The notes under the pieces were generated by a model that did no database searches, was not told the DNA's origin, and worked only from the letters and a program-made list of their open reading frames with translations. DNA of 64,000 nucleotides from Flavobacteriaceae bacterium (lineage in GTDB: Bacteria; Bacteroidota; Bacteroidia; Flavobacteriales; Flavobacteriaceae), in NCBI GenBank assembly GCA_014075215.1, contig CP046177.1, positions 2,976,501 to 3,040,500 of the forward strand, in the 5' to 3' direction. Positions 28,290 through 37,563 of this stretch are shown piece after piece (the first letter of the stretch is position 1; every line of letters starts with the position of its first letter). The position numbers and the translations under genes were made by a program.

Positions 28290-28787
28290 AAAAATCCACC
28301 GCTGCTTCATTGGGCGCAGCCGCTGGTGCCAAACTCTACTGCGTATTTTTTTGATATTTAAAGATTGTTCAAACATAGGAACAAAAAATACTTGTGGCGC
28401 GTCCACAGGGCTCCTTGGTCGCCCATCTGTGTTCACGTCAAGTTTGGCGCTGCGCTATGGCTACGCCTTATTTTGCGTTCGCCACGCAGGCACACTCAAA
28501 CGCCGTTTGGCTTGCCAATCAGTACGTAATCAGCTTTGTGAAAAAGGGTTCATTTTATTTTTAGTGGAAAATCTACCGCCTTTATCCACCTCTTTTTCCA
28601 CTAAAAATAAAACGTTTGATACATTACCAACGTTTTAAAAAACAACGAAAAAGAGGTTGCTGATGCGAGGATTTTCGTTGCTTTTTAAAATGAAAACTTC
28701 TTCACAATTTTCTGAATCATAACTAAAAATATCCATTGAAGTTCCACTGCAAAGGTCGGCAGCTTGGGGCGAAGCTACGGGAGTATT

Positions 28788-28882
28788 TTACATAATTGAC
28801 ATTATAACGACAGTTTTTTTACCACTAAAAAATAACAATCAAAAAAACTGTGCGAAGCGTACTTATAATGCCAATTATGTAA
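28788..28882. repeat. palindrome P4, unit B
   Basis: Arms TTACATAATTGACATTATAA and TTATAATGCCAATTATGTAA (one mismatch) enclose a second internal stem ACAGTTTTTTT/AAAAAAACTGT. Confidence 0.75.
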
Positions 28883-28989
28883 CATATCGAGGGTAGGGAA
28901 GCGGAAAAAATACAGGGGATTTTTATGAAATAAAATACTGGATTTTTGGAGCGTGGAATCAATCAAAAGTTTATATATTGTGTGTTCAA

Positions 28990-29970
28990 ATGGGATGCCA
29001 ACAACTAACATATAAAAAATCAAATTTTTTAAAAGTAGTTCATAGTAAAAATGACAAAACTGCTTCTAAAAATGTGTTAAGTTCGTATAGATATAACTAT
29101 CAAGGTCAGGAGCTTGACCAAGAGACTGGAAAAGTTGCATTCCAGTTGAGATTATACGACCCAAGAATAAATAGATGGATGGCGCCAGACCCAGCACAAC
29201 AATATCCATCGCCATATATGAGTATGGGAAATAATTGGGTAAATCAAATTGACCCTGATGGAGCGAAAGCAGATGATTGGTATGTAAATAAAGAAACAGG
29301 AGAATTGGAGTGGCACGCAGGCAGTGCAAATATTGAAGGGCTTACTTGGGTAGGTACAGACACAGCTTCTAGTGAGTATTTGAGTAGTATGTCTACTCTT
29401 TTTGGTGGTTCTGGTGAAGTTCCTTTTAGTGGTGGTTTATATTGGCAAGGAGTGAAAGATTATGGTTCTGCTCGTTGGGAACAAATAAAGAAAGGACAGT
29501 TATTTGGACAGGCTATGATATCTGCTGTTCCAGGAAAAGGGCTTTTAGTTAATAGCGAACAAGTAGCAAGTAATGTACAAACAGCAGCTTGGTTGTATGA
29601 GACGGACTTTGGTAATGCGGAATATGCATACTATGGAGGACGGTTTACAGGAGGTTTAGCAGAAACAGCTACACTAGCTTTAGTAACAAAGAAAGCAGGG
29701 AATCTTTTTGGAAGTTCTAGGTTTTTAAGAGATGTAGGACATAAATCATTATTTACATTTGGAGGAAGCCCAACAAAAAGATATTTATCTGGTTTTCAAA
29801 TAGGTGGATTTAGATTCCAAGCACATAAACATTGGCTACCTTTAAAGGGAGTATCACCAGGAACAAAAGTTCCTCACATAAACTTCAGTTTTGGTAGCGG
29901 AAGTAATTATCACATTTTATTAGGAGGTTTTAGAAATAATGGTTCAAGATTTTTCAAAGGAGGTTTTTAA
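28990..29970 (+). CDS. orphan RHS core plus toxin tip B
   Basis: 326 residues from ATG 28990 (a TTG 12 bases earlier is also in frame). The core half (FLKVVHSKND..YRYNYQGQELDQETGK..DPRINRWMAPDPAQQYPSPYMSMGNN..DPDG) is nearly identical to unit A. The tip (about 90-326) is distinct: an aromatic pre-toxin-like region (GGLYWQGVKDYGSARWEQIKKGQ, AWLYETDFGN) then FQAHKHWLPLKGV and KVPHINFSFGSGSNYHILLGG. No family is recognised. Histidine clusters could be catalytic. The cytosolic immunity protein suggests a cytoplasmic target. Confidence 0.7.
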   Translation: MGCQQLTYKKSNFLKVVHSKNDKTASKNVLSSYRYNYQGQELDQETGKVAFQLRLYDPRINRWMAPDPAQQYPSPYMSMGNNWVNQIDPDGAKADDWYVNKETGELEWHAGSANIEGLTWVGTDTASSEYLSSMSTLFGGSGEVPFSGGLYWQGVKDYGSARWEQIKKGQLFGQAMISAVPGKGLLVNSEQVASNVQTAAWLYETDFGNAEYAYYGGRFTGGLAETATLALVTKKAGNLFGSSRFLRDVGHKSLFTFGGSPTKRYLSGFQIGGFRFQAHKHWLPLKGVSPGTKVPHINFSFGSGSNYHILLGGFRNNGSRFFKGGF

Positions 29971-30439
29971 TAGTAAAGAAAAAATTGATGTTTTTTTAGA
30001 TGGATTAGCGACATACAACTTAAATGAAGATGTCGCAAATGCTCTACGTCTTTTAAAGAAAATCGATTTTAAAAATCATTCTGTTTTATTAGAAAATTTA
30101 ATAGAAGAATTTCAAGTGATTGTTGTATCTAAATCTAATCCTGATGAAACTATCACAGCGGTTTTTAGAAGAGAAGGACATCATAAATTTTATATAAGCG
30201 GCTGTAAGTTTTGTTCCAATGATTTTAGAGAAAGTAATCTTTTAGAATTATTTGAAGTAATTTTAAAAGGTAATTATAGAGATAAAATATTATTAAAGTC
30301 AGGAGAAATACTTGAAAAAGAAGTTTCGTTATTAAATATTACAAGAAGAATTAAAACAGGATGGTTTAATTTTTTTAGAAATCCTGATAAAACAATTAAT
30401 AAAACAGGTATGGATGTATTAACGGAAGAAGAGCTTTAG
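29939..30439 (+). CDS. cytosolic immunity protein candidate, unit B
   Basis: 166 residues, no signal or membrane segment, mixed helix and strand (DVANALRLLKKIDFKNHSVLLENLIEEF, ISGCKFCSNDF). The ATG lies 32 bases inside the tip B gene in another frame, so the two are translationally coupled. Position and overlap mark it as the cognate immunity gene; the family is not recognised. Confidence 0.68.
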   Translation: MVQDFSKEVFNSKEKIDVFLDGLATYNLNEDVANALRLLKKIDFKNHSVLLENLIEEFQVIVVSKSNPDETITAVFRREGHHKFYISGCKFCSNDFRESNLLELFEVILKGNYRDKILLKSGEILEKEVSLLNITRRIKTGWFNFFRNPDKTINKTGMDVLTEEEL

Positions 30440-30453
30440 GCTCTTCTTTCCTT

Positions 30454-30789
30454 TTAAATACTTCCCAATTTAATTTTAGTAATCATAGCATCAAGCGCAA
30501 ATAAAATATGTTCTTGTTCTTGTTTAGAGAAACTTGCAATATCATTAAGACGTTTAAGCATAGAAGAATCTTTAAGCACGTTTAAATTATCCGTTTCCCC
30601 AAGTAAATACCCAACATTAGTATCAAGAGCTTCTGCTAATTTTTTGACTACATCAATAGTTGGCTTCACTTCGTTACGCTCATATTTACCAATAATAGAA
30701 TGATTGGTATTTAGCAATTTAGCTAAAGCCGATTGCGAAAGGTTTTTAGCTTCTCTACATTCTCGTAATTTTTTTCCAAAACTCTGCAT
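30454..30789 (-). CDS. XRE-family regulator, unit B
   Basis: About 111 residues from MQSFGKKLRECREAK. HTH_3 LSQSALAKLLNTNHSIIGKYERNEVKPTIDVVKKLAEALDTNVGYLLG and the tail FSKQEQEHILFALDAMITK. Convergent with the immunity gene and divergent from the ATPase. Confidence 0.85.
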   Translation of the reverse strand: MQSFGKKLRECREAKNLSQSALAKLLNTNHSIIGKYERNEVKPTIDVVKKLAEALDTNVGYLLGETDNLNVLKDSSMLKRLNDIASFSKQEQEHILFALDAMITKIKLGSI

Positions 30790-30902
30790 ATATAAAGTCA
30801 AATATGGTATTAAAAAGTAGTTAAATAACTGTATTTACAAATATACCGTTCATAATTGATATAAAAAAGCAATAAATATTTTGTTTAATTAGTCATAAGT
30901 TG

Positions 30903-30910
30903 TAATTTTG
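30903..30910 (+). promoter_or_regulatory. -7 box of ATPase gene, unit B
   Basis: TAATTTTG lies 29 bases before the ATPase ATG. Confidence 0.5.
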
Positions 30911-30938
30911 GGTAATAAATGAACAGTAAAATATTTTT

Positions 30939-31766
30939 ATGAAACTAAATTCTAATAATCCAGACCAATTAATTTATGAGAATGAAATACTACAACTTAC
31001 AGTTTTAGGAGGAATAAAATTAGAAGGATTAGACAGAATGAGAAGTACTTTAAAAGTACAGTTACAAGAAAGTAGTAGACCACCAGTAAGGCATAATCTT
31101 GATTTATACAACGATACACAATTAGAGAAATTTATAAGAAAAGTTGCAGAAAAGTTAGAAATAGGAACTTCAATAATATCAGCAAGTTTAAGCGAACTCA
31201 CAGAAGAATTAGAAAAATACCGATTGCAAGAAATTAAGAATAGAACAGAAAATTTAAAACCTAAAGTAAAACAACTTACTAAAAAAGAATTAGAAGAATC
31301 TCAAACGTTTTTATCGAATCCAAATCTCTTAGAAAGCACTAATAAATTAATAGAACAATCTGGCGTAGTTGGCGAAGAAATAAACCGACAAGTAATGTAT
31401 CTTATTTTTACACAACGCAAACAAGCACAACCTTTACACGTTATTAGTTTAGGAAGTAGCGGAACAGGAAAAACACATTTACAAGAAAAAGTAGGCGAAC
31501 TCATTCCAGAGGAAGAACGAGTAAGCATTACTACATTATCAGAAAACGCTTTTTATTATTTTGGAAAACAAGAACTTAAAAACAAAGTAATATTAATAGA
31601 AGATTTAGACGGAGCAGAAAATGCGTTGTATCCATTACGAGAATTACAAACTAAAAAACGGATTGTAAAAACCATTGCCAGTAAAAACAGCAAAGGCGAA
31701 ACCCAAACTAAATATTTAATTGTTGAAGGGCGGAGCGTTAAGAAAAGGTACAGTGTACCTTTTTAG
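30939..31766 (+). pseudogene. RHS-element ATPase, 3' half deleted
   Basis: Keeps the N-terminal region, Walker A GSSGTGKTHLQ (about 172-182), Walker B ILIEDLDGAENALYPLRELQTKK and YLIVEG. There the family sequence GPVCVAGCTTKEH is replaced by RSVKKRYSVPF-stop at about 31730. The new sequence belongs to a structured region, so a deletion removed the ATPase C-terminus, both recombinases and the TA genes of unit B. Confidence 0.85.
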
Positions 31767-32102
31767 CGAACGAGCCAGCCGGCGAAAGGTGGCGGTAGTC
31801 TTCATCCTGTTTTAAATCATAGCTACTATCATCAATCTTAGTTCCACCGTGCGCTCAGGCAGCAAGGAGCTTGGGACTATTTTACATAATTTACATTCTA
31901 ACTACAGAGCGAATACCATTAAATCATAACTAATGATGAGCCTGTATTAGAATGTAAATTATGTATAAATAGGAGGATAAGGGAGTCCCCGAAGAACAGA
32001 GGCAGTTTGGTAAAACGGCTGGGCTTCGGGGGCCAGGAATTACTAACCAATAACTAATTAACCAATCATCAATCAAAAAAAATTTATATCTTAGCATCGG
32101 CT
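31731..32102. other. remnant structured region after deletion
   Basis: Diverged copy of the element's non-coding region: a GGCGGTAGTCTTCATCC block like the GGCGTTAGTCTTCGTCC of other units, then palindrome 31882-31901/31947-31965 (TTACATAATTTACATTCTAA arms), then GGGAGTCCCCGAAGAACAGAGG. No gene. Confidence 0.6.
31882..31965. repeat. palindrome P4-like, remnant unit
   Basis: Arms TTACATAATTTACATTCTAA and TTAGAATGTAAATTATGTA are fully complementary. The TTCTAA/TTAGAA end differs from the TTATAA/TTATAA of other units, and the change is compensated on the other arm. Confidence 0.75.
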
Positions 32103-32276
32103 ATGACAGCAAGCACCGGTACATATCAATATTTTTATCTCAGTAAGGGGATACCGGTTCAAAAAGAGCAAACTACCAAAAAAAATGTATCAGATTACTT
32201 TTCCTTTGGGATGCCAATGCCGAATAGACAAATTATTAATGGTGAACCGTATAGATACCGTTATCAAGGCTTCTGA
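32103..32276 (+). pseudogene. RHS core fragment interrupted by mobilizable element
   Basis: 57-codon frame: FYLSKGIPVQKEQTTKKNV, SDYFSFGMPMPNRQIINGE, PYRYRYQGF-stop. This is the RHS core up to YQG, where similarity stops and the first gene of the mobilizable element begins. No tip follows, so the tip was lost or pushed away. Confidence 0.75.
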
Positions 32277-33354
32277 TAATCAGTACGTACAACAACTTGA
32301 AAATGTGTATGTAAATGAAATTATTCCTATAGCCTTAGAAAAAGCAAAGGATGATGCAAGCCACAATATTCCGTCTCCAGAGGCTAAAAATTTTATTCAG
32401 AGTAATTTTTTGACCACTCGTTTTAACAGGGAAGTAATTAATTACAAATCTTCATCTCAAAATTCCCAGCAACAATTTCACATGAACGAGGAAATAAAGA
32501 TTTTTAAAAGGCAAAAAACTCGCCTTATGGAGAAAGTAAAAAAAGTAAAAAATGATCTTCGTATTAAGGAAAGAGCCATTGAGAATTTAAAATCGTACCG
32601 TGAGAGAATTGCACAATACAATAAAGTATATCCTGGAATTATAGGTTTGTGCTCTGGAGAGGCACTATTTTCAGCTACGAGTCTGCAACTACTGATGCCT
32701 AATATGCTCCTTAGTTTGTTGGTAGGATGTGTTTTTGGAGTGGCTCTATATTTTTCAGCATTAATAGGTTGTAACGTTTTACGCCGTACAAATACCAGAA
32801 TTCAATTCATCGGAGCTTTAGTTCTTATTCTAAGTATTGTAGGCGGGATTTTTCTAACGCTGGGGGACTTTAGGTTAGAATATTTAAAGGTGATGTCTAA
32901 CGGAAAAACTGGCTTTGAATTGTCCGCTTTTCAATTTATGGCAATTCAATTATTTATGTTCACTTGTGCATTATTTTTAAAGTATAATTATCTGCCTTTA
33001 AAATCTGAGATTGAAAAGTACCAGCAATGGAAAAACGCAAAAAAGGGAATTCAAAAAGATATAGCACAAAAAAATGATTTAGAGAATACTTTAGAAACTT
33101 TAGAACAAAATTTGAGTACAAGTCTTATTACAAGACGAACGTTGATTAGTAGCTCCAAAGATGTAGAGTTGAAAATAAAAGCAATGTATGAAGATGCTTA
33201 CCAAGTGTATGTTAGTAAGAACATTCATTTTAGAAGTGATTCGATGATTCCAATTTGCTTTGAAGATAATCAAGGACTGCCTCCACTTACCTTATACTTC
33301 CAAGACAACAGTTTACTAGAGTTTAACAATGCTGATATGAATGATGAAATATAA
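32185..33354 (+). CDS. mobilizable-element membrane protein with coiled coils
   Basis: Helical protein: coiled coil (about 100-145, FKRQKTRLMEKVKKVKNDLRIKERA), four hydrophobic segments between about 150 and 275 (IIGLCSGEALFSATSLQLLM, MLLSLLVGCVFGVALYFSA, IQFIGALVLILSIVGGIFL, FMAIQLFMFTCALF), then a second coiled coil. The open frame begins in RHS remnant DNA read in a different frame, so the first ~28 residues are probably not native; a start at 32239 or a lost upstream start is possible. The 3' end overlaps the next gene. Unknown family. Confidence 0.6.
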   Translation: MYQITFPLGCQCRIDKLLMVNRIDTVIKASDNQYVQQLENVYVNEIIPIALEKAKDDASHNIPSPEAKNFIQSNFLTTRFNREVINYKSSSQNSQQQFHMNEEIKIFKRQKTRLMEKVKKVKNDLRIKERAIENLKSYRERIAQYNKVYPGIIGLCSGEALFSATSLQLLMPNMLLSLLVGCVFGVALYFSALIGCNVLRRTNTRIQFIGALVLILSIVGGIFLTLGDFRLEYLKVMSNGKTGFELSAFQFMAIQLFMFTCALFLKYNYLPLKSEIEKYQQWKNAKKGIQKDIAQKNDLENTLETLEQNLSTSLITRRTLISSSKDVELKIKAMYEDAYQVYVSKNIHFRSDSMIPICFEDNQGLPPLTLYFQDNSLLEFNNADMNDEI

Positions 33355-34060
33355 GATACTACTATTGGTTTTTGTTCTTGCTAGTTGCAAGACAGAAACA
33401 CCGAAAACAGAAGCATACACCATACTGTATGATGTAACTGACCCACTTATTGCAACTCCAAATGTCAGAGAAATTAAGGGTTTTGCAAATGCGACCAATA
33501 CCGATAAAACACTTTTAATTCGGTATTTAGAAATTTCGGATGTAGATTTTAATTCTGTAAGTGAATTGGTGCGAAAAGCCAGCAAAGGAGGGCTTTTAAG
33601 TAATGCAGTTGATGAGAAACAAGTAGCTGATAGATTTCAAAATAATTTAACCCAACTTCTCACACGAAAGGATTCTATTATTCCATCCTCTCATTCTTCC
33701 ATTTTTGGACCTATTATATCGGAAATTAAAGTATTAGCATCACTTCCAGAAAACGTCTCGAAACGTATTATTATTTATAGTGATTTAATGGAGAATAGTA
33801 ATTGGCTATCGTTTTATCGCACTCACGATGTTTTGTTATTACAACGTCATCCCGAGAAACTAATAAAACGCTATTTACAAAAGGCTGAAGGCTTACAAAA
33901 CACCTCGAAGCTTAGTGTTCATATTGTTTTTATTCCTAAAAACAATGCAGAGAATGAACGCTATTTGAAGCTTCAAAAAGTATATACAATGGTGTTTAAA
34001 GAACTAAAAATTCCTATTTCGTTCTCGGCAAATCTTACCAAAGCCCAAGACAATTTATGA
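33341..34060 (+). CDS. lipoprotein of mobilizable element (vWA-like?)
   Basis: 239 residues. Lipobox in MKYKILLLVFVLASCKTE. The body has ILYDVTDPL at the start of the mature chain and IIIYSDLMENS in the middle, which could be strands of a von Willebrand A-like fold; this is a guess. It overlaps the upstream gene by 14 bases, indicating an operon with the membrane protein. Confidence 0.65.
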   Translation: MMKYKILLLVFVLASCKTETPKTEAYTILYDVTDPLIATPNVREIKGFANATNTDKTLLIRYLEISDVDFNSVSELVRKASKGGLLSNAVDEKQVADRFQNNLTQLLTRKDSIIPSSHSSIFGPIISEIKVLASLPENVSKRIIIYSDLMENSNWLSFYRTHDVLLLQRHPEKLIKRYLQKAEGLQNTSKLSVHIVFIPKNNAENERYLKLQKVYTMVFKELKIPISFSANLTKAQDNL

Positions 34061-34393
34061 ATTGAAAATCATGTCCGATGATAGATAAAAGCAGTGGAAA
34101 CACTGCTTTTTAAAACAGCTAAAAAAACATGTCTCCACTAAAAAAAACGAATACAAAATAATAAAATGAAAACATTTTTTACCATACTCACATTTCTATT
34201 CAAAATTTGCCTCATTGGTATCTATTGTCTTACTAGAGCAAGTGAGCTTTTACTTACGGCATTCAATTCTGCCTTCAAAAAGCTAATTGATGTAAATATA
34301 AAATAGGTCGATTAGATAAAAAGAAGAAAGAATATAGAGAAAAGAAACTGGAAGAAAAATAATTAATAATAATAAAACGCATAGAACATATAT
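34061..34393 (+). other. gap with one small open frame
   Basis: 333 bases between the lipoprotein and coupling-protein genes. A GCAGTGGAAACACTGC hairpin (about 34091-34106) followed by TTTTT may be a terminator. The small frame at 34166 is listed separately. Confidence 0.5.
34166..34306 (+). CDS. small hydrophobic protein (46 aa)
   Basis: MKTFFTILTFLFKICLIGIYCLTRASELLL.. has one hydrophobic segment and a basic tail (FKKLIDVNIK). It stands alone upstream of the coupling protein. No family is recognised; the supporting evidence is only its start, length and membrane-like composition. Confidence 0.35.
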   Translation: MKTFFTILTFLFKICLIGIYCLTRASELLLTAFNSAFKKLIDVNIK

Positions 34394-35887
34394 ATGATAC
34401 ATGATATTTTAGATAGTATTTCTGACGGATTAGACAGTTTATTACAACTAATCGTTGGTGGTAAACACAATTACAGAGGAAGGACCGGCAATGCCAGACG
34501 AATACTCAAAAGAAAACACAAAAAAGGCAATGGACTTAAAATTGGCGATAAATACATCGCCTTAGACCAAACTTTAAAAGGCGGAATGTTATTGCTTGGA
34601 AAAACTGGGGCAGGGAAATCGAGTCGTATATTTTTAAATAACTTATTGTCTTATAGCGAATTATCTTCAATTTCATTCATCTGTTTAGATTTAGCAAAAG
34701 AATTACGAGATGTCGCTGGCGGTAGTTTACAAGAACATCTTGATGGGGAAGACATCGTTAATTTCTCTGATGCAAATGCAAGTACGACGACGTGGAATCC
34801 TCTACAAGATTTAAAACCCCAAGACATCCACCGTTTTGCATCAGACTTGGTGGCAAGTACGACTACGCAGAATGCAAATACAGACCCTATTTGGGCAAAT
34901 CTTAGCGCTTCACTTATTAGTTATATAATTCAACTTTTAAAAGGTTTAGAATTGGTTTTAGACACAAATAAATTTACCAATTTATACAACGTACGGTTTC
35001 TCGTTGTTCAACTACAAGGAGAATTTGAAAAAATGAATATGCTAATTGCCAAATACGCAGATGATTTTTTATACAGTAATCTAAAGGCAATTTTAGCCAA
35101 TGATAAAAAAATGTTGAACAGCATTTTCTCATCCACTTTGTCAGTTCTCAATCTTTGGCAAGATAAACATATAATTCGTACCACTTCCAGCACTACACTT
35201 GATATGGAATCCTATCGTTCTCAGAAAAAAATATTGTGGATTCAAAGTTCCATTACCCAACAAAAACGATTAATGGGGTTAAACTCATTATTTCTAAAAG
35301 CGTGGTTTACCCATATCATGGATGCAGGAATTCCAAAAAAAGAAGAGAATACTATTGGATTTTTAGCGGATGAAATGTCGGCAGTCCGAACGATGGATAA
35401 GGGCTATATCCCTTTTATTTCCAGTCAAATACGTAAGTTTAAAGCATTCGGTGTCTTTGGTTTTCAGTCCTATAGCCAATGTATAGAATTATATGGAAAA
35501 GAGGGAGCAACTACCTTAAAAGCGAATACAGGAACGGTACTTTATTTAGGACAACAAGATTTAGAAACGGCTACTCATATTAGCAAGTCTTTAGGAAGGT
35601 ATTCTTATGAAAAAGATGGAAAAACCCTGTCAAGAGAAGTACTTACTCCTGAAGAAGTGATGCACAGTCATACCAAAGAAGGAGGTTTTTTATTGTGTAA
35701 TAATGAAAGACCTATACAGCTAAAAAGTATCAAACCTTACTATGTAGATAGAAAAATGAAAAAACAAGCAGAAATACCAACGCCAGAGATTTTTGCGAAC
35801 AATCCTATGCCTGAACTCTTGCCAATCGATATGTTGATTGGTGCAGTTGCAATAGAAGATTCAGTAGTTAGTAAAGCAGTACAATAG
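34394..35887 (+). CDS. conjugative coupling protein (VirD4/TraG-like ATPase)
   Basis: 497 residues. Walker A MLLLGKTGAGKSSRIF (about 66-81), FICLDLAKELRDVAGG, TTWNPLQDL, Walker B-like GFLADEMSAVRTMDKGYIPFISSQIRKFKAFGVFGFQSYSQ (about 320-360), and TGTVLYLGQQDLETATHISKSLG near the C-terminus, the TraG/VirD4 signature set. No N-terminal transmembrane pair is visible, as in soluble-type coupling proteins of mobilizable elements. It would hand the relaxase-DNA complex to a helper type IV secretion system; none is encoded here. Confidence 0.85.
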   Translation: MIHDILDSISDGLDSLLQLIVGGKHNYRGRTGNARRILKRKHKKGNGLKIGDKYIALDQTLKGGMLLLGKTGAGKSSRIFLNNLLSYSELSSISFICLDLAKELRDVAGGSLQEHLDGEDIVNFSDANASTTTWNPLQDLKPQDIHRFASDLVASTTTQNANTDPIWANLSASLISYIIQLLKGLELVLDTNKFTNLYNVRFLVVQLQGEFEKMNMLIAKYADDFLYSNLKAILANDKKMLNSIFSSTLSVLNLWQDKHIIRTTSSTTLDMESYRSQKKILWIQSSITQQKRLMGLNSLFLKAWFTHIMDAGIPKKEENTIGFLADEMSAVRTMDKGYIPFISSQIRKFKAFGVFGFQSYSQCIELYGKEGATTLKANTGTVLYLGQQDLETATHISKSLGRYSYEKDGKTLSREVLTPEEVMHSHTKEGGFLLCNNERPIQLKSIKPYYVDRKMKKQAEIPTPEIFANNPMPELLPIDMLIGAVAIEDSVVSKAVQ

Positions 35888-35920
35888 ATAAATAACTTAA
35901 TGATAAAGCATATACAAATT

Positions 35921-36112
35921 ATGAAAAACAACAAAACAGACGTAAAAATGAAATTTTTGGAAGCAATTACAACACTTATTATGTGCATCGCTTTTTGTGC
36001 AGTGATAAAAATTGATTTAAAAAAATCAGATCTTACAAAAAGAATAGAAAGGCGATTGGATAGTATTGAATGCATCTTGAATAACAAATTTAAAACACCA
36101 TTAAAAAAATGA
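35921..36112 (+). CDS. small membrane protein of mob operon (about 63 aa)
   Basis: MKNNKTDVKMKFLEAITTLIMCIAFCAVIKIDLKK.. has one transmembrane segment and a charged C-terminus. The stop overlaps the next start by 4 bases (ATGA), so it belongs to the mob operon. Unknown family. The upstream ATG at 35900 is an alternative start. Confidence 0.55.
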   Translation: MKNNKTDVKMKFLEAITTLIMCIAFCAVIKIDLKKSDLTKRIERRLDSIECILNNKFKTPLKK

Positions 36113-36462
36113 AAACAAAAAACACTTCTATGTTCGGCATTTTATCCGTACTAAATAAAGCCTTTTTTTTTGCTGAAAAAGGCTTGGAAACCCTGTCTAT
36201 ACAACTAGAAAATAAAGTAGATAGATGGACAGGGAAAAAATCTAAAAACAAACGTCAAGAATGGATTAACAAAAGGGAGAAAGAACGGAAAAAACAATTA
36301 CAAATGATTGCGGAGGAGCATCAAGGTTTTTTAGAAATGCAAAAAGAGACGAAAACTACACCTAATACAGAAAAACAAATTAAGGAACGATTTGAAGCAT
36401 TAGAAGCCCAAGATAAGGCTAATGAAAATGAAGATTCTTTAGATGTTGATGTTGAACGCTAA
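36109..36462 (+). CDS. charged coiled-coil protein of mob operon
   Basis: 117 residues, highly charged (KKSKNKRQEWINKREKERKKQL..), probably a coiled coil. It overlaps the genes on both sides. No family is recognised. The conserved operon position between coupling protein and mobC hints at a role in relaxosome assembly. Confidence 0.55.
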   Translation: MKTKNTSMFGILSVLNKAFFFAEKGLETLSIQLENKVDRWTGKKSKNKRQEWINKREKERKKQLQMIAEEHQGFLEMQKETKTTPNTEKQIKERFEALEAQDKANENEDSLDVDVER

Positions 36463-36925
36463 AAACGATTTACAGGAAGATAATCAAATGAACACAACAG
36501 AATTTCCATACACAAATGTACAAGAGTATTTAGATGCTACTGGTGTTTTAGAAACAGGCACAGCAGAAGAAATAGCATATTCTCGTAAAGTGTTTCGTAA
36601 ACTGTATTTACAGCAATATCAAAAGCGTAGATATGACAAAACGCATATAAATATTAGTATTTCTTTTTCAAAAAAAGAACAAGAATTGATACAACAACTA
36701 GCGATTGAAAACGGAAAAAAACTCGCTAGTTTTTTAAAAGATATGGCACTTGATTATGCAAAAGATAGTACAGGAAATTCAAAATCACTTACCGATACAA
36801 AGAATTTTATAGCAATCAAACGTCTGTTATCACTTAGTTGGGCGCAATTGGCAATAAAATGATAAAATCTGTTGGTTATCAAATAAAGTGGAATCATACA
36901 TCTAAAGTAATACAGTAAAATTGAG

Positions 36926-37144
36926 CTATTTTAGAAGTACAGAAACCGAAATTTCTAATCCATCAGCAATTTTCATCAAAGTAAACAAACGAGGATTCGT
37001 TTTTCCGTTTTCAATCATATACAATTGAGTTCTTCCAATTCCACAATCAAAAGCAAAAGACTTTTGGTCAATCTCTTTTTCTTCTCTTAATTGCTTGATT
37101 TTAGCACCTAATTTTTTAAAATATTTTAATTCTTTTGTGTTCAC
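36926..37144 (-). CDS. XRE-family regulator of symE cassette, copy 2
   Basis: Same 72-residue protein as at 17992-18210, GTG start. Orientation relative to symE is kept. Confidence 0.8.
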   Translation of the reverse strand: MNTKELKYFKKLGAKIKQLREEKEIDQKSFAFDCGIGRTQLYMIENGKTNPRLFTLMKIADGLEISVSVLLK

Positions 37145-37203
37145 TATACCGAATTTCGATAAATTATTTATATATTGTGTTCGTCATAACGAACAAGTTT
37201 TTA

Positions 37204-37395
37204 ATGAGTCGATTTAGAAAGCTAAAAATTTATCAAAAATACCAATCTCGCGAATGGAGTAAATATGCTGTTGTTCCTGAAATTCGACTTGAAGGAAAAT
37301 GGTTGAGAGAACTTGGATTTGAAATCGGAAAAGAAATTGAGATTGACCAACAAAAAAATAAACTGACTATTACACTAACTGACAAAAACGAATGA
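37204..37395 (+). CDS. symE: SymE-like toxin, copy 2
   Basis: Same 63-residue SymE-type protein as at 17741-17932, starting at MSRFRKL. The stop is 12 bases before the attC-like R'' box. Having both a cassette toxin and its putative regulator in two places may stabilise either copy. Confidence 0.75.
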   Translation: MSRFRKLKIYQKYQSREWSKYAVVPEIRLEGKWLRELGFEIGKEIEIDQQKNKLTITLTDKNE

Positions 37396-37407
37396 AAAGT
37401 AACATAC

Positions 37408-37534
37408 GCCCAACACGGTATATAAAAAATAGCGGTTTAAGTGCTTCATTTAAAGTTAGTTTTGTAAATTTAGCATTAGGTATAAATTGAAAAGTCAGTG
37501 CTTTTAAGTCCGCTACTTTTCATATACTAAATCG
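37408..37534 (+). repeat. attC-like site 1, copy 2
   Basis: GCCCAAC at 37408-37414 (R''), L'' ACGGTATATAAAAAATAGCGG, L' CCGCTACTTTTCATATAC..AATCG ending at the cleavage G (37534). R' GTTGGGC is at the cassette's other end (36837-36843). Confidence 0.75.
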
Positions 37535-37563
37535 TTATGATATTGTATGACCCGTCCTGAAAT

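Larger units (their letters stand above)
27981..28989. other. structured non-coding region before RHS tip B
   Basis: About 1 kb, GC-richer than its surroundings in the first 560 bases, with no credible gene. It holds an extragenic palindrome GCTTGTCCTGAA..TTCAGGACAAGC (28261-28289), a TTTTATTTTTAGTGG palindrome (about 28553-28617), a GTTTTAAAAAACAACGAAAA palindrome (about 28632-28692) and P4 (28788-28882). No TA or ORF6N gene follows recombinase 2 in this unit. Confidence 0.6.
28937..31159 (+). repeat. direct duplication, copy 1 (2.2 kb or more)
   Basis: Matches 61778-64000 at a constant offset of 32841 bases from ACTGGATTTTTGGAGC onward. It covers tip B, its immunity gene, the XRE gene and the start of the ATPase; the encoded proteins are identical. 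The right limit is unknown because the window ends. Confidence 0.9.
36838..37534 (+). mobile_element. 697-bp integron-like gene cassette, copy 2, at a secondary site
   Basis: Begins (G)TTGGGC and ends ..AATCG before TT, exactly the unit bounded at 17602-18298. The junction CTTAG^TT..ATCG^TTATGAT shows insertion between G and TT of a GTT triplet in mobC, the way integron integrases insert cassettes into secondary GWT sites. No second attC remains beyond the insertion, as expected for a non-attC target. Confidence 0.8.

Noticed and set aside
28100..28638. Open frames on both strands in a GC-richer stretch before tip B
   Set aside because: They lie across palindromes, have no start context or family features, and the equivalent regions of other units do not keep them open.
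32185..32238. Native start of the mobilizable-element membrane protein at 32185
   Set aside because: Those codons are RHS-core DNA read in a different frame (the RHS frame runs 32103-32276), so the N-terminus there is most likely accidental.
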